Below, piece by piece: positions 29,048-38,866 of a stretch of 64,000 nucleotides of DNA. The position numbers were made by a program, and so were the translations under genes. Origin of the DNA: Ferrimonas sediminum (GTDB lineage: Bacteria; Pseudomonadota; Gammaproteobacteria; Enterobacterales; Shewanellaceae); the NCBI RefSeq assembly GCF_900100175.1, contig NZ_FNEM01000016.1, forward strand, positions 5,270 to 69,269. Reading direction: 5' to 3'. Within the stretch, counting starts at the first letter, position 1, and every line of letters starts with the position of its first letter. The notes under the pieces were generated by a model. The model had not been told where the DNA came from. It saw nothing but the letters and a program-made list of their open reading frames with translations, and ran no database searches.

Positions 29048-29063
29048 TGCTGCCGTTGCTGCG

Positions 29064-29663
29064 TCAACCGACGTAGGAGGGGCCAAACCCCAGATTCCAC
29101 ATGATCACCGAAGCCGCCAGTATTGCCACCAGCAGCACCAGCCCGCAGGTTACCAGTGAGCTGGCATAGATGAAGCCGCGCTCTTCGGGAATGTTCATGA
29201 TGATGGGCACCCCGGAATAGAGCAGGTACACCGAGTAAGCGATGCCCGCCAAACCGACCATCATCACAAACCACAGCTCTGGATACAGGGTGGCAAAGCC
29301 GACCATGAACAACGGGGTGGCAGTGTAGGCGGCCAGTTCCACCGCCTGGGTGGTGGTGGGGTCTGCGCCAAAGGTTTTAGCCATCCAGTGGGCCAGATAG
29401 GCCAACAGGAACACGCCGGCAATCAGCGCGAAATACATGGCGAAGGCCATTTTCACGGCACTGGCCTGGGTTAATTTAATGGGTTCGCCGGCACCGATGC
29501 TCCAGCCAATGTAACTGCTGGCGAAGAAGCCGCAGATGGCGGGAATCAGTGCAATGACCAGAATGTGAGTGAGGCTGGCACCAATCCCTTCGTGGGTGCG
29601 TTCAATGTTTTGCCACTCTTCACGCGGATGGGTATACAGGCCCCATAAATGATTGAGTATCAT
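29064..29663 (-). CDS. Yip1 family membrane protein
   Basis: A 199-residue protein with five hydrophobic segments (for example ALIPAICGFFASSYIGWSIG, MAFAMYFALIAGVFLLAYLA, ELWFVMMVGLAGIAYSVYLL) and an N-terminus (LWGLYTHPREEWQNIERTH) typical of the bacterial Yip1 (YohC-like) family. Function unknown. Stands alone between purF and lpxH. The 271-base gap upstream (29664-29934) must hold its promoter; I see no clear element there. Confidence 0.8.
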   Translation of the reverse strand: MILNHLWGLYTHPREEWQNIERTHEGIGASLTHILVIALIPAICGFFASSYIGWSIGAGEPIKLTQASAVKMAFAMYFALIAGVFLLAYLAHWMAKTFGADPTTTQAVELAAYTATPLFMVGFATLYPELWFVMMVGLAGIAYSVYLLYSGVPIIMNIPEERGFIYASSLVTCGLVLLVAILAASVIMWNLGFGPSYVG

Positions 29664-29934
29664 AGTTATTATCCCCTGCTAAACGTCAATGTGCGTTAGT
29701 CGTCGGAACTTCAGACGATACAACTACTGCTTACTCGCTCTGTCGGTGATCCCTCGACGGGTTTCGGTGCCATTGTGAGTGGGGCGAAACGCGGACGGTC
29801 TGATCATTTTTAGAGCAGGTAGTACTAGTTATTAGGGATTGCGGCGTTTGAGTCAAGCAGGAATTTGACTTGCATCACAAAAACTCCGCTTGTTGTGCAT
29901 GGCTCGTGAGTTTGATTCAGTGCGGTCGGGGCGG

Positions 29935-30693
29935 TCAGGTGCTAGGCAGAGCCTGGCTCGACAGCTGACACTGTTCCGGTGTGACCAGCAGTACGCTGTC
30001 TTGCTGATACCAGTCGCCGACAACCAGTCGCTGTCTCTCGTCGTTGAGCTGGTGAACGGCGGGGCGGTGGGTATGGCCATGGATCATGCGGTGGGTCTGG
30101 GTCTGTTGCATCAGTCTGTCGACCGCCCTAGGGGTGACGTCCATGATGCTCTGATCTTTGCCTGAGGTAGCGACTTTGCTTTTTGCCCGGGCTCGCCGTG
30201 CCAGCGCCCGCCTTAGCTTCAGTGGCAGCGACAGCAGCACCAGCCGGAACCAGGGCTTGTTGCGAAGGCGACGAAACTTTTGATACTCGGTGTCGGCGGT
30301 ACACAGGCTGTCGCCGTGCAGAATCACCGTTGGCACACCATAGAGGTCGAGGGTATCCACTTCCGGCAGCAGCACCAGGCCGGCGCGCTTGGCAAAATCC
30401 GGCCCGATCAGGAAATCGCGGTTGCCGTGAATGTAGTAGATGGGGGCAAACTGACGGGCCTGATGCAGCAGCGAGGCTACCTCCAGATTGAACTCGGTCA
30501 GGTCGTCATCGCCAATCCAGGCTTCGAACAGATCCCCCAAGATGTAAAGGGCATCGGCACCCGGCAGCTCTTTGGCCAGGAAGCGGGCAAAGGCGTGGGT
30601 AATGTCCGGTCGCTCGGCACTCAGGTGGAGATCACCGATAAACAGGGTGCGAGGGCCGCTGGCAGCGACCCTCTGAAGGTTATCAGTCTTCAA
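29935..30693 (-). CDS. lpxH: UDP-2,3-diacylglucosamine diphosphatase LpxH
   Basis: A 252-residue calcineurin-like metallophosphoesterase. The metal motifs are [44 protein letters not shown] and [12 protein letters not shown], all as in LpxH. It splits UDP-diacylglucosamine to lipid X in lipid A synthesis at the inner membrane. The only start available in the right place is a TTG at 30693, which lies 11 bases inside the end of ppiB; translation is probably coupled. Confidence 0.94.
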   Translation of the reverse strand: MKTDNLQRVAASGPRTLFIGDLHLSAERPDITHAFARFLAKELPGADALYILGDLFEAWIGDDDLTEFNLEVASLLHQARQFAPIYYIHGNRDFLIGPDFAKRAGLVLLPEVDTLDLYGVPTVILHGDSLCTADTEYQKFRRLRNKPWFRLVLLSLPLKLRRALARRARAKSKVATSGKDQSIMDVTPRAVDRLMQQTQTHRMIHGHTHRPAVHQLNDERQRLVVGDWYQQDSVLLVTPEQCQLSSQALPST

Positions 30694-31177
30694 GCTTGGC
30701 GCTCTCGATAACCACGGACTCCAGCGGCACGTCCTGATGCATGCCGTGGTTGCCGGTTTTCACGGCTTTGATCTTCTCGACCACGTCCATCCCTTCAACA
30801 ACCTGACCGAACACGCAGTAACCCCAACCCTGAGAGGTTTCGCTCTTGAAGTCCAGGAAGGTGTTGTCATTGACGTTGATGAAGAACTGGGCCGTTGCGG
30901 AGTGTGGATCCGGAGTGCGGGCCATGGCAATGGTACCGGTCTTGTTGGACAGGCCGTTGCTGGCTTCGTTCTGAATGCCGCCACCGTTCTCTTTCTGCTG
31001 CATGTCCGGGGTGAAGCCACCACCCTGAACCATAAAGCCGTCGATGACGCGGTGGAAGATGGTGTTGTCGTAGAAACCGTCTTTCACGTAAGACAGGAAG
31101 TTCTCAACAGTAATGGGCGCCTTGTCGGCAAACAGTTCCAGCTTGATGTCGCCGAAATTGGTAGTCAGTGTCACCAT
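30683..31177 (-). CDS. ppiB: Peptidyl-prolyl cis-trans isomerase B (cyclophilin)
   Basis: A 164-residue cytoplasmic cyclophilin: [40 protein letters not shown] and [17 protein letters not shown] set the start at the ATG at 31177, with AGAGG 8 bases upstream and the family start [11 protein letters not shown]; an ATG ten codons earlier would add residues not found in the family. First gene of ppiB-lpxH, divergent from cysS. Confidence 0.95.
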   Translation of the reverse strand: MVTLTTNFGDIKLELFADKAPITVENFLSYVKDGFYDNTIFHRVIDGFMVQGGGFTPDMQQKENGGGIQNEASNGLSNKTGTIAMARTPDPHSATAQFFINVNDNTFLDFKSETSQGWGYCVFGQVVEGMDVVEKIKAVKTGNHGMHQDVPLESVVIESAKLED

Positions 31178-31381
31178 GATAGGGACCTCTTCAGTTATGG
31201 TTGGCAAATTTTACCTTATCCACAAGGGACTAGGAAGCCGGTGAAGGCGAGTCGGCCAACTCTTGTGCATGCTGGCCATCGATCTGAGTGATAACAAAAA
31301 CCCGCTCCGTAAGCCCTGAACTCGTGATAGACTTGGGCCTTTGATTTTTACGTACCGTCAAACAGTATAACGAGCGCCACA

Positions 31382-32752
31382 ATGCTAAAGATATTTAATA
31401 CGCTGACCCGACAGAAAGAGACCTTTACTCCCATCGAGCCCAACAAAGTGGGCCTGTACGTGTGTGGGGTAACCATCTACGACTACTGTCACATCGGTCA
31501 TGGGCGTACCTATGTGGCGTTCGACATCGCGGTGCGTTACCTGCGCTCGCTGGGTATGGACGTGACTTACGTGCGCAACGTTACCGATGTGGATGACAAA
31601 ATCATCCGTCGCGCCGCTGAGAATGGCGAAAGCTGTGAGGCGCTGGTTGAGCGCTTCACCCAGGCGATGCACGAGGATTTTGATGCCCTGGGTCTGTTGC
31701 GTCCGGATATCGAACCCACGGTGACCGGCCATATGCAGGAGATCATCGACATGATCGCGGTGTTGGTGGAGAAGGGCCATGCCTACGTTTCCGATAAGGG
31801 CGACGTCTGGTTTGAGGTGAATACCTTTGCCGACTACGGCAAGTTGTCACGTCAGGATCTGGAGCAACTGCAAGCCGGTGCCCGGGTGGATGTGGAAGAG
31901 GACAAGCGCAACCCCATGGATTTCGCGCTGTGGAAAAGTGCCAAGCCTGGCGAACCGAGCTGGGCGTCTCCGTGGGGCCTGGGTCGACCCGGTTGGCACA
32001 TCGAGTGTTCCGCCATGAACGGCAAGCATCTGGGTAAGGTGTTCGATATCCATGGTGGCGGTTCGGATCTGATGTTCCCTCACCACGAAAACGAAGTGGC
32101 GCAAAGCTGCTGTGCCCATGATAACAACTACGTCAACTACTGGATGCACGGTGGCATGGTGCAGGTGGATAAGGAGAAGATGTCCAAGTCTCTGGGCAAC
32201 TTCTTCACCATTCGTGATGTGCTCAAGCAATACGATCACGAAGCGGTGCGCTTCTTCCTGCTGTCCAGCCACTACCGCAGTCAGTTGAACTATTCGGAAG
32301 AGAACCTGAACCAGGCCCATGCCTCTCTGGAGCGGCTGTACACGGCGCTGCGGGATGCGCCGCAGCAGGGAGAGGTGTTGCCAGAGTACCTGGCACGTTT
32401 CCGTACCGCCATGAACGATGACCTCAATACCGCAGAAGCGGTATCGGTGCTGTTCGAGCTGGCCCGTGAACTGAACATTGCCAAAGAGCAGGCCGGTGAC
32501 GCTGCCGGGCTGGCGGCCACGCTGCGCAATCTTGGCGGGGTACTGGGGATTTTGCAGCAGCAGCCAGAGCAGTTCCTTCAGGGCGGTGGCGACGATGACG
32601 AAGTGGCTCAGATTGAGGCACTGATTCAACAACGCAACGATGCCAGAGCGGCCAAAGACTGGGCCAAGGCCGACGAAGCCCGGGATGCCCTGACCGCCAT
32701 GGGCATTGTGCTGGAAGATGGTGCTGGTGGCACCTCCTGGCGTCGCAAGTAA
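31382..32752 (+). CDS. cysS: Cysteinyl-tRNA synthetase
   Basis: A 456-residue class I synthetase with HIGH ([12 protein letters not shown]), KMSKS ([11 protein letters not shown]) and zinc ligands ([29 protein letters not shown]). It charges tRNA-Cys. Full length for the bacterial family. The 204-base divergent gap with ppiB contains the promoters; no T-box-like leader is present. Ends before a bidirectional terminator shared with folD. Confidence 0.97.
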   Translation: MLKIFNTLTRQKETFTPIEPNKVGLYVCGVTIYDYCHIGHGRTYVAFDIAVRYLRSLGMDVTYVRNVTDVDDKIIRRAAENGESCEALVERFTQAMHEDFDALGLLRPDIEPTVTGHMQEIIDMIAVLVEKGHAYVSDKGDVWFEVNTFADYGKLSRQDLEQLQAGARVDVEEDKRNPMDFALWKSAKPGEPSWASPWGLGRPGWHIECSAMNGKHLGKVFDIHGGGSDLMFPHHENEVAQSCCAHDNNYVNYWMHGGMVQVDKEKMSKSLGNFFTIRDVLKQYDHEAVRFFLLSSHYRSQLNYSEENLNQAHASLERLYTALRDAPQQGEVLPEYLARFRTAMNDDLNTAEAVSVLFELARELNIAKEQAGDAAGLAATLRNLGGVLGILQQQPEQFLQGGGDDDEVAQIEALIQQRNDARAAKDWAKADEARDALTAMGIVLEDGAGGTSWRRK

Positions 32753-32766
32753 CCACTTACTTCCAC

Positions 32767-32793
32767 AAAAAAGCCCGCGAAAGCGGGCTTTTT
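32767..32793. terminator. Bidirectional terminator between cysS and folD
   Basis: AAAAAAGCCCGC, GAAA tetraloop, GCGGGCTTTTT, with A- and T-run flanks between convergent genes. Confidence 0.9.
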
Positions 32794-32849
32794 ATTGGTT
32801 GGAAGCCAGGGCCGGGTGGTGTCTGCCCTGCTTAAACTTAGCACCGTAC

Positions 32850-33704
32850 TTAGCTGTGGTATTGCTCGCAGGCAAACAGGGTGTTCTGAAGCAAGCAGGC
32901 GATGGTCATCGGCCCCACTCCGCCGGGGACCGGCGTAATGTGCGAGGCGCGCTGGCTGGCGGCCTCGAATTCGACGTCCCCCACCAGCTTGCCGTCGGCC
33001 TGACGGTTGATGCCGACATCGATGACGATGGCTCCGGGCTTGATCCACTCGCCGGGAATAAAGTTTGGCTTGCCCACCGCGACCACCAGCAGATCGGCCT
33101 GGGCCACATGGTGGCGAAGATCGTCGGTAAAGCGATGGCAGGTGGTGGTGGTACAGCCGCGTAGCAGCAGTTCCAGGGTCATCGGCCGACCAACGATGTT
33201 GGATGCGCCGACGACCACGGCATGCAGTCCGTGGGTTTTGATGCCGGTGGATTTGATCAGCTGCATGATGCCCAGAGGCGTGCAGGGGCGCAGTACCGGG
33301 ATGCGCTGAGCCAGCCGGCCGACGTTGTAGGGGTGGAAACCGTCGACATCTTTGTTCGGCTGAATCCGTTCAATCACGGTGGCGCTGTCGATGTGATCCG
33401 GAAGAGGCAGCTGCACCAAAATGCCGTCAATGCTGGTATCGGCATTCAGCTGGTCAATCTGAGTCAGCAGTTGCGCTTCGGTGGTGTCGGCAGGCAGGTC
33501 AAAACTTTTGGAGACAAAGCCAACCTGTTCACAGGCTTTGCGCTTGTTGCCGACATAGACCTGAGAGGCGGCATCGCTGCCTACCAGGATGACGGCCAGA
33601 CCGGGTGCCCGCAGCCCCTGGCTGGTTCGATGTTGGACTTGAGAGGCGATGTTCTGTCGAATTGATGCGGCAATGGCTTTGCCGTCTATTAGTGATGCTG
33701 TCAT
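32850..33704 (-). CDS. folD: Methylenetetrahydrofolate dehydrogenase/cyclohydrolase FolD
   Basis: A 284-residue protein with the catalytic lysine region [13 protein letters not shown] near residue 52, [24 protein letters not shown] and the NADP-binding [15 protein letters not shown]. It interconverts methylene-, methenyl- and 10-formyl-THF. 10-formyl-THF is also the CO/formyl donor proposed for HypX, encoded 27 kb away. Stands alone upstream of (and divergent from) the tRNA operon. Confidence 0.96.
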   Translation of the reverse strand: MTASLIDGKAIAASIRQNIASQVQHRTSQGLRAPGLAVILVGSDAASQVYVGNKRKACEQVGFVSKSFDLPADTTEAQLLTQIDQLNADTSIDGILVQLPLPDHIDSATVIERIQPNKDVDGFHPYNVGRLAQRIPVLRPCTPLGIMQLIKSTGIKTHGLHAVVVGASNIVGRPMTLELLLRGCTTTTCHRFTDDLRHHVAQADLLVVAVGKPNFIPGEWIKPGAIVIDVGINRQADGKLVGDVEFEAASQRASHITPVPGGVGPMTIACLLQNTLFACEQYHS

Positions 33705-33839
33705 CCCTACAAACTTCCCTTGTAGTTGAGATTAAGTGACGCTGGGCGCATTTTGCCAGTAAAACTGATCAGTGTCATGGTATTAGTGTGTCTCACGTTC
33801 AGCATTTGTCCAATCGTGGTGGCATTTGTAAAAAAGTGA

Positions 33840-33868
33840 TTGACCTGACTTGGAGCCGCCGCTAATAT
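33840..33868 (+). promoter_or_regulatory. tRNA operon promoter
   Basis: TTGACC (33840-33845), a 17-base spacer and TAATAT (33863-33868), then a GC-rich discriminator (tcgcctccg), as in stringently controlled stable-RNA promoters. The predicted start is about 38 bases before tRNA-Pro. Confidence 0.75.
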
Positions 33869-33913
33869 TCGCCTCCGTTGACGGGGCACAGCCTCGAAAC
33901 AACAACACTTTGT

Positions 33914-33990
<77 letters not shown>

Positions 33991-34003
33991 CTTATTGCGT
34001 GTT

Positions 34004-34094
34004 TGGTGAATAGCACTGTCTGGTAGCGCATCGTCGCTTCTGGAACAAGCGGGCCAGAGGTCGTTCTTAGGTTCGAATCCTCTATCACCGACCA
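34004..34094 (+). pseudogene. Decayed tRNA-Pro-like copy
   Basis: The first 29 bases and the last 27 bases (through CCA) are near copies of tRNA-Pro 90 bases upstream. The middle is changed and about 14 bases longer. D stem is GCAC/GCGC with a mismatch. The segment before the T loop is now TTAGG facing CCTCT (two mismatches), with the original AGAGG displaced 11 bases. A perfect but shifted hairpin CGCTT-CTGGAAC-AAGCG (apparent anticodon GGA) is present. It does not fold as a normal class I or class II tRNA, so I call it a pseudogene. The spacer after it also resembles the spacer after tRNA-Pro, and a further remnant (ggggtgatcgacctggt at 34107) suggests more than one duplication. Confidence 0.75.
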
Positions 34095-34169
34095 CTCTTT
34101 ATGTGTGGGGTGATCGACCTGGTTTGTCGGCACCAAACACAATAAAATACACCGGTAAGGTTGTATCTT

Positions 34170-34246
34170 GCGCCCGTAGCTCAGTTGGATAGAGCAGCTG
34201 CCTTCTAAGCAGCTGGTCGCAGGTTCGAATCCTGCCGGGTGCGCCA
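34170..34246 (+). tRNA. tRNA-Arg (anticodon TCT)
   Basis: 77 bases: acceptor GCGCCCG/CGGGTGC (one G-T pair), D arm GCTC-AGTTGGATA-GAGC, anticodon stem GCTGC/GCAGC with loop CTTCTAA (TCT), T arm GCAGG-TTCGAAT-CCTGC, encoded CCA. Reads AGA/AGG codons. Confidence 0.96.
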
Positions 34247-34252
34247 TATAAT

Positions 34253-34329
34253 GGTGGCTGTAGCTCAGTTGGTAGAGTCCCGGATTGTGATTCCGGTTGT
34301 CGTGGGTTCAATCCCCATCAGCCACCCCA
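34253..34329 (+). tRNA. tRNA-His (anticodon GTG)
   Basis: 77 bases starting with the extra 5' G typical of tRNA-His (GGTGGCT/AGCCACC acceptor), anticodon loop TTGTGAT (GTG), T arm GTGGG-TTCAATC-CCCAT, encoded CCA. Only 6 bases after tRNA-Arg, so they are co-transcribed. Confidence 0.96.
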
Positions 34330-34340
34330 TCTACCAGATT

Positions 34341-34366
34341 AAGCCCCTGATTTTCAGGGGCTTTTT
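34341..34366 (+). terminator. tRNA operon terminator
   Basis: AAGCCCCTGA, a short T loop, TCAGGGGCTTTTT, 12 bases after tRNA-His. Confidence 0.9.
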
Positions 34367-34645
34367 CGTATCTGGAATCCGTTTACACCCAGCCTGGTTC
34401 CGGTTGTGGTTTCATTTTTAGCGGCAACCATCCCTCCTTTCGGGCTCTATTTCCATCACCTGTTTTTGGCTGCTTCGAATCGTCGATGACGTTGACCGTC
34501 TTCGTTGTCTTGAATTGGAGACCGATGGCGGATTCAGGGCGCAGCCTACCTCGCCGATATTATTCTGTTTATGTTTGAGTCCGGTTGTTGCGGATGCCAT
34601 CTTCACCGTTTCAAGGCCGCTGTTATACAGGGGCGTCTGCGCCGC
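34367..34645. other. Intergenic stretch after the tRNA operon
   Basis: 279 bases with no gene I can support. A 62-codon minus-strand frame (34418-34606) lacks a ribosome-binding site and any family likeness. The stretch would contain the end of the transcript of the small minus-strand gene at 34646-34930. Confidence 0.4.
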
Positions 34646-34930
34646 CTAGGATTCCGGGGCTCTGTCCTGCCGTACCTGCAAGTCGGGGTTGCTGGAATAG
34701 ATCCCTTTTTGACTGATGCGGTTTTCTGCTGCGATCCAGCCGGCGCGGTACAGGGTTGGCAGCTCCCCACCATGTTGATCGACGTAGGCGGTCGCGGCCT
34801 GCAGTGCCTCTTCATAGGGGATGTCGACGGTCTTGTCAGAAAGGACTCCATGGCCTTTGATGGTCATCACCCCGTCTGCCCAGGTGACTTCAATCATCTG
34901 TTGGCCGATATGACAATATTGTGCTTTCAT
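34646..34930 (-). CDS. Hypothetical protein of 94 residues
   Basis: The ATG at 34930 has an almost ideal ribosome-binding site (AAGGAGGT, spacing 5), which decides the start although the frame is open further upstream. The protein (MKAQYCHIGQQMIEVTWADG, then VLSDKTVDIPYEEALQAATA) is small, soluble and mildly acidic, with no signal peptide or membrane segment, and its first half looks like a compact beta/alpha fold. I do not recognise the family. It is a single gene between the tRNA operon and tig, on the opposite strand to both. Confidence 0.6.
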   Translation of the reverse strand: MKAQYCHIGQQMIEVTWADGVMTIKGHGVLSDKTVDIPYEEALQAATAYVDQHGGELPTLYRAGWIAAENRISQKGIYSSNPDLQVRQDRAPES

Positions 34931-35340
34931 TGCGGACCTCCTTTTCAGGGCTGATTTTCGATTAGGTTTGATGCCGGCATCCTGCATTCTCTGTAAAAGC
35001 CCCCTCCATGGTGGTCTGCTTCTGTAAGTGTTGCACAACAAACGAGCAATTGGAGGGCGGAAAGGGATCTTATCCCGCCTTTAACAATGCCATCTCGACT
35101 CCGTCAATACCTATGGCTATAATGGCGCGTCCTACTATTGGCTTAGGCAGGTAGTGGCAGGCGTTTTCGGAGTTTCCGAGTCGATTTTAAAGCCGTTTCT
35201 ATGCAATCACTGGTTTTTCAATCATTGCGTCTGCAAGCACTCCTGATACGCGCGGTTTGCATTGACTATACCGCAGCATATTTTTTTGCCAGCTGACGAC
35301 ACGGCTGGTCACCAAGAACACGAGTACTTGAGGTAACGTA
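34931..35340. other. Upstream region of tig with promoter candidate
   Basis: 410 bases without a supported gene, between divergent genes. A good promoter toward tig is TCGACT (35095) - 17 bases - TATAAT (35118-35123), which would give a leader of about 210 bases. I see no convincing riboswitch fold in that leader. Confidence 0.45.
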
Positions 35341-36651
35341 ATGCAAGTTTCTTTTGAAACCCTTGAAGGCCTGGAACGCCGCCTGACTATTACCGTTGAG
35401 GCCGCTGAATTCGAGCCTAAAGTAACCGAAAAAATGAAGGCCGAAGCCAAGCGCGTACGTCTGGACGGTTTCCGTCCTGGCAAGGTGCCAGTTTCTGTAT
35501 TTAAGAAGCGCTACGGTGCCGCAATTCGCCAGGAAACCATGGGCGAACTGATGCAGCAGAAGTTCTTTGAAGCCATCGTTGAGCAAAAGCTGAACCCAGC
35601 GGGTGCGCCACGTTTTGACGTGATCGCCAGCAACGAAGGTGAAGACCTGCAGTTTGCCGCTCTGTTTGAAGTGTACCCAGAAGTTGAGCTTCAGGGTCTG
35701 AGCGACATCGAGATCGAAAAGCCGGTCTGCGACGTAACCGACGCTGATGTTGACACCATGATCGAAACTCTGCGCACCCAGCACGCTACGTTTGAAGCGG
35801 CTGAGCGTGAAGCGGCGGACTCTGACAAGGTGAAACTGGACTTTGAAGGTTCCATCGACGGTGAAGCGTTTGAAGGCGGTAAGTCCGAAGGTTTTGAACT
35901 GGTTCTGGGTTCCGGCCGTATGATCCCTGGTTTCGAAGACGGCATTCTGGGTAAGAAAGCCGGCGACGAATTCAGCATCGACGTGACCTTCCCTGAAGAG
36001 TACCACGCTGAGAATCTGAAAGGTAAAGTGGCTCAGTTTGCCATCAAGCTGCACAGCGTTGATGCCCAGGTTCTGCCTGAGCTGAACGACGAGTTCGTTG
36101 CCAAGTTTGGCATCGAAGAGGGTGGCCTGGACGCGCTGAAAGCGGAAATCCGTAAGAACATGGAGCGTGAACTGAGCCAGGCTCTGAAAGCCAAGGTTAA
36201 AGAGCAAGCTCTGGACGGTCTGCTGAAGGCCAACGAGATCGACGTACCTAAGCCACTGGTTGAAGGCGAAATCAACGTTCTGCGTCAGCAAGCGATGCAG
36301 CGCTTTGGTAACCAACAGGCTCAAAACATGCCTGAGCTGCCAGCCGAGCTGTTCACCGAGCAAGCCGAGCGTCGCGTTCGCGTTGGCCTGCTGCTGGGTG
36401 AAGTGATCAAGCAGAAAGAACTGAAAGTGGAAGACGAGCGCGTTAACGCCCTGATCGCTTCCATGGCATCTGCCTATGAAGATCCTCAGGAAGTTGTTGA
36501 ATACTACAACAACAACCAGGAAATGATGCAGAACATGCGCAACGTTGCTCTGGAAGAGCAAGCGGTTGACGCCCTGATGGCGGATGCTAAAGTTTCTGAT
36601 AAGGAAGTGAACTTCCAAGAGTTCATGAATCAACAACAGCCTAGCGCTTAA
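35341..36651 (+). CDS. tig: Trigger factor
   Basis: A 436-residue ribosome-associated chaperone. The N-terminal ribosome-binding loop is [17 protein letters not shown] (about 42-58), the FKBP-type isomerase domain is about 155-245 ([29 protein letters not shown]), and the long helical C-terminal arm follows. It shields nascent chains at the exit tunnel. Codon use is strongly biased to preferred codons, as expected for an abundant protein. First gene of the tig-clpP-clpX-lon quality-control block. Confidence 0.97.
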   Translation: MQVSFETLEGLERRLTITVEAAEFEPKVTEKMKAEAKRVRLDGFRPGKVPVSVFKKRYGAAIRQETMGELMQQKFFEAIVEQKLNPAGAPRFDVIASNEGEDLQFAALFEVYPEVELQGLSDIEIEKPVCDVTDADVDTMIETLRTQHATFEAAEREAADSDKVKLDFEGSIDGEAFEGGKSEGFELVLGSGRMIPGFEDGILGKKAGDEFSIDVTFPEEYHAENLKGKVAQFAIKLHSVDAQVLPELNDEFVAKFGIEEGGLDALKAEIRKNMERELSQALKAKVKEQALDGLLKANEIDVPKPLVEGEINVLRQQAMQRFGNQQAQNMPELPAELFTEQAERRVRVGLLLGEVIKQKELKVEDERVNALIASMASAYEDPQEVVEYYNNNQEMMQNMRNVALEEQAVDALMADAKVSDKEVNFQEFMNQQQPSA

Positions 36652-36686
36652 GTTGATTTGACTTGGCCTGTCAGGCCAATCATATT

Positions 36687-36726
36687 ATGGCTCGTATGGG
36701 GTTGTTCTCATGCGAGCCATTTTGTT
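36687..36726 (+). terminator. Hairpin between tig and clpP
   Basis: ATGGCTCGTATG and CATGCGAGCCAT form a 12-bp stem (one G-T pair) with a 10-base loop, followed by TTTTGTT. A second small inverted repeat (TTGGCCTG/CAGGCCAA) lies just upstream at 36663-36679. Likely a partial terminator that lowers clpP expression relative to tig. The 3' arm carries the ATG at 36710 that is sometimes read as an alternative clpP start. Confidence 0.7.
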
Positions 36727-36742
36727 AGGAAACGGATTGAAT

Positions 36743-37360
36743 ATGCAGCATTTGCTCGAATCTCCACTCAATGCACTGGTCCCTATGGTGGTTGAACAAA
36801 CCGCGAAAGGGGAGCGTTCATACGATATCTACTCCCGCCTGCTGAAAGAGCGTGTGATCTTCTTGACCGGCCAGGTTGAGGATCATATGGCGAATCTGGT
36901 GGTGGCCCAGTTACTGTTTCTGGAGTCCGAAAATCCGGATAAAGATATCTATCTGTACATCAACTCACCCGGTGGCTCGGTAACCGCAGGTATGTCGATT
37001 TATGACACCATGCAGTTTATCAAGCCGGACGTGAGCACGGTGTGCATGGGACAGGCGGCTTCCATGGGCGCCTTCCTGCTGGCCGGTGGAGCCAAGGGCA
37101 AGCGGCATGTACTGCCAAACTCCCGGGTGATGATTCACCAGCCGTTGGGTGGTTTCCAGGGGCAAGCCTCTGATATCGCAATCCACGCTCAAGAGATCAT
37201 TGGTATCAAGCAGAAGTTGAACACCTTGTTGGCTGAACATACCGGTCAGCCACTGGAGATCATCGAGCGTGATACCGACCGTGATAACTTCATGAGTGCC
37301 AATGACGCCGTTGAATACGGCCTGGTCGATTCGGTGTTGACCAAGCGCGGCGTAGAGTAA
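36743..37360 (+). CDS. clpP: ATP-dependent Clp protease proteolytic subunit
   Basis: A 205-residue serine peptidase. The catalytic triad is Ser107 ([11 protein letters not shown]), His in [11 protein letters not shown] and Asp in [10 protein letters not shown]. It forms the 14-mer proteolytic chamber served by ClpX (next gene) and ClpA. The ATG at 36743 gives the usual length and propeptide-like start ([16 protein letters not shown]); an ATG at 36710 lies within a hairpin and has no ribosome-binding site. Confidence 0.97.
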   Translation: MQHLLESPLNALVPMVVEQTAKGERSYDIYSRLLKERVIFLTGQVEDHMANLVVAQLLFLESENPDKDIYLYINSPGGSVTAGMSIYDTMQFIKPDVSTVCMGQAASMGAFLLAGGAKGKRHVLPNSRVMIHQPLGGFQGQASDIAIHAQEIIGIKQKLNTLLAEHTGQPLEIIERDTDRDNFMSANDAVEYGLVDSVLTKRGVE

Positions 37361-37431
37361 AGCAAAGCGGTCGCCGGTGGCATACACTGAAGGGTATGGT
37401 ACGGCGACAGGCACAGTGATGAGGTAGCTGA

Positions 37432-38712
37432 ATGAGTGATATCTCCAAGGGAGACGGTGAAAACAGCAAACTTTTGTACTGCTCTTTCTGTGGAAAGAGC
37501 CAGCACGAAGTGCGTAAGCTGATTGCCGGCCCTTCTGTTTACATCTGTGACGAGTGTGTGGACCTGTGTAACGATATTATTCGTGAAGAGGTCAAGGAGC
37601 TGGTGCCGAAGCGGGACAGTGATCGCCTGCCGACGCCCCATGAGATCCGCGCTCACCTGGATGATTATGTTATTGGGCAGGGACAGGCGAAAAAAGTGCT
37701 GTCGGTTGCCGTTTACAACCACTATAAGCGACTGCGCCATGGCGGCGACAACGCCGAAGTGGAGCTGGGTAAGAGTAACATTCTGCTGATCGGTCCTACC
37801 GGTTCCGGTAAGACATTGTTGGCGGAAACTCTGGCCCGATTGCTGGATGTGCCGTTCACCATGGCCGATGCCACCACCCTGACCGAAGCCGGTTATGTGG
37901 GTGAAGATGTGGAAAACATCATCCAGAAACTGCTGCAGAAGTGTGACTACGACGTAGAGAAAGCCCAGCGCGGCATCGTCTACATTGACGAGATTGACAA
38001 GATCTCCCGTAAGTCCGACAACCCCTCCATCACTCGGGATGTTTCCGGTGAGGGTGTGCAGCAGGCGTTGCTGAAGCTGATTGAAGGCACCGTGGCGGCG
38101 GTACCGCCTCAGGGTGGCCGTAAGCATCCACAGCAGGAGTTCCTGCAGGTAGACACCTCCAAGATTCTGTTTATCTGTGGTGGCGCTTTTGCCGGATTGG
38201 ACAAGGTGATTGAGCAGCGTGCGTTGACCGGAACCGGTATCGGCTTTGGTGCCGAGGTTCGCGGTAAGAACGACACTCAGTCGCTGACCGAAACCTTCCA
38301 GCAGGTTGAGCCGGAAGATTTGGTCAAATACGGTTTGATCCCTGAGTTCATCGGTCGTCTGCCGGTGGTGGCTACCCTGGGTGAGCTGGATGAAGAAGCC
38401 TTGATCCAGATTCTGCAGGAACCAAAGAACTCGTTGACCAAGCAGTACGGTGCCTTGCTGGCACTGGAAGATGTCGAACTGGAGTTCCGTGACGATGCAT
38501 TGCGTGCCATTGCCGCCAAGGCGATGATACGTAAGACCGGTGCCCGTGGCCTGCGCTCCATCGTCGAAGGGGTACTGCTGGACACCATGTACGACCTGCC
38601 GTCCACTGAAAACGTCAGTAAGGTGGTGATCGATGAGTCTGTGATTAAAGGCGAATCGGCTCCCATTCTGATTTACGATGGCTCCGACGCCCAGGCGGCC
38701 TCCGCTGAATAA
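37432..38712 (+). CDS. clpX: ATP-dependent Clp protease ATP-binding subunit ClpX
   Basis: A 426-residue AAA+ unfoldase. The N-terminal zinc-binding domain uses Cys17, Cys20, Cys39 and Cys42. Walker A is GPTGSGKT near residue 120 and Walker B is [10 protein letters not shown]. The IGF-type ClpP-binding loop is present ([10 protein letters not shown]). It unfolds tagged proteins and feeds ClpP. Lies 71 bases after clpP and ends before a strong terminator. Confidence 0.97.
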   Translation: MSDISKGDGENSKLLYCSFCGKSQHEVRKLIAGPSVYICDECVDLCNDIIREEVKELVPKRDSDRLPTPHEIRAHLDDYVIGQGQAKKVLSVAVYNHYKRLRHGGDNAEVELGKSNILLIGPTGSGKTLLAETLARLLDVPFTMADATTLTEAGYVGEDVENIIQKLLQKCDYDVEKAQRGIVYIDEIDKISRKSDNPSITRDVSGEGVQQALLKLIEGTVAAVPPQGGRKHPQQEFLQVDTSKILFICGGAFAGLDKVIEQRALTGTGIGFGAEVRGKNDTQSLTETFQQVEPEDLVKYGLIPEFIGRLPVVATLGELDEEALIQILQEPKNSLTKQYGALLALEDVELEFRDDALRAIAAKAMIRKTGARGLRSIVEGVLLDTMYDLPSTENVSKVVIDESVIKGESAPILIYDGSDAQAASAE

Positions 38713-38730
38713 GTCGGTAGCACATTGAAA

Positions 38731-38758
38731 AAAGGAGCCATTTTGGCTCCTTTTTTTT
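38731..38758 (+). terminator. clpX terminator
   Basis: AGGAGCCA, ttt, TGGCTCCT followed by a run of T, preceded by A-run; 19 bases after the clpX stop. It separates clpPX from lon. Confidence 0.9.
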
Positions 38759-38781
38759 ATGCTTTACGTATTAATTAACGA

Positions 38782-38809
38782 TTGAAACTGGCTGTAACGC
38801 CCCCATATA
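38782..38809 (+). promoter_or_regulatory. Heat-shock (sigma-32) promoter of lon
   Basis: TTGAAA (38782-38787), a 13-base spacer and CCCCATATA (38801-38809), matching the sigma-32 consensus CTTGAAA-N(11-15)-CCCCATnT nearly base for base. It lies 58 bases before the lon ATG, after the clpX terminator. lon is a classical heat-shock gene. Confidence 0.85.
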
Positions 38810-38866
38810 CTGAATTATAGATAGCCTGTGTTTCCCACAGGCTGGTAGCTGAAATGGAATAGAGCC

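Noticed and set aside
34004-34094. Reading the tRNA-like sequence as a functional tRNA-Ser (GGA) of class II length
   Set aside because: The anticodon hairpin is displaced by three bases relative to the D arm and the T stem has only three of five pairs; similarity is to tRNA-Pro, not tRNA-Ser.
35266-36636. Minus-strand frame of 456 codons opposite tig
   Set aside because: Trigger factor is certain on the plus strand; the opposite frame arises from its strong codon bias.
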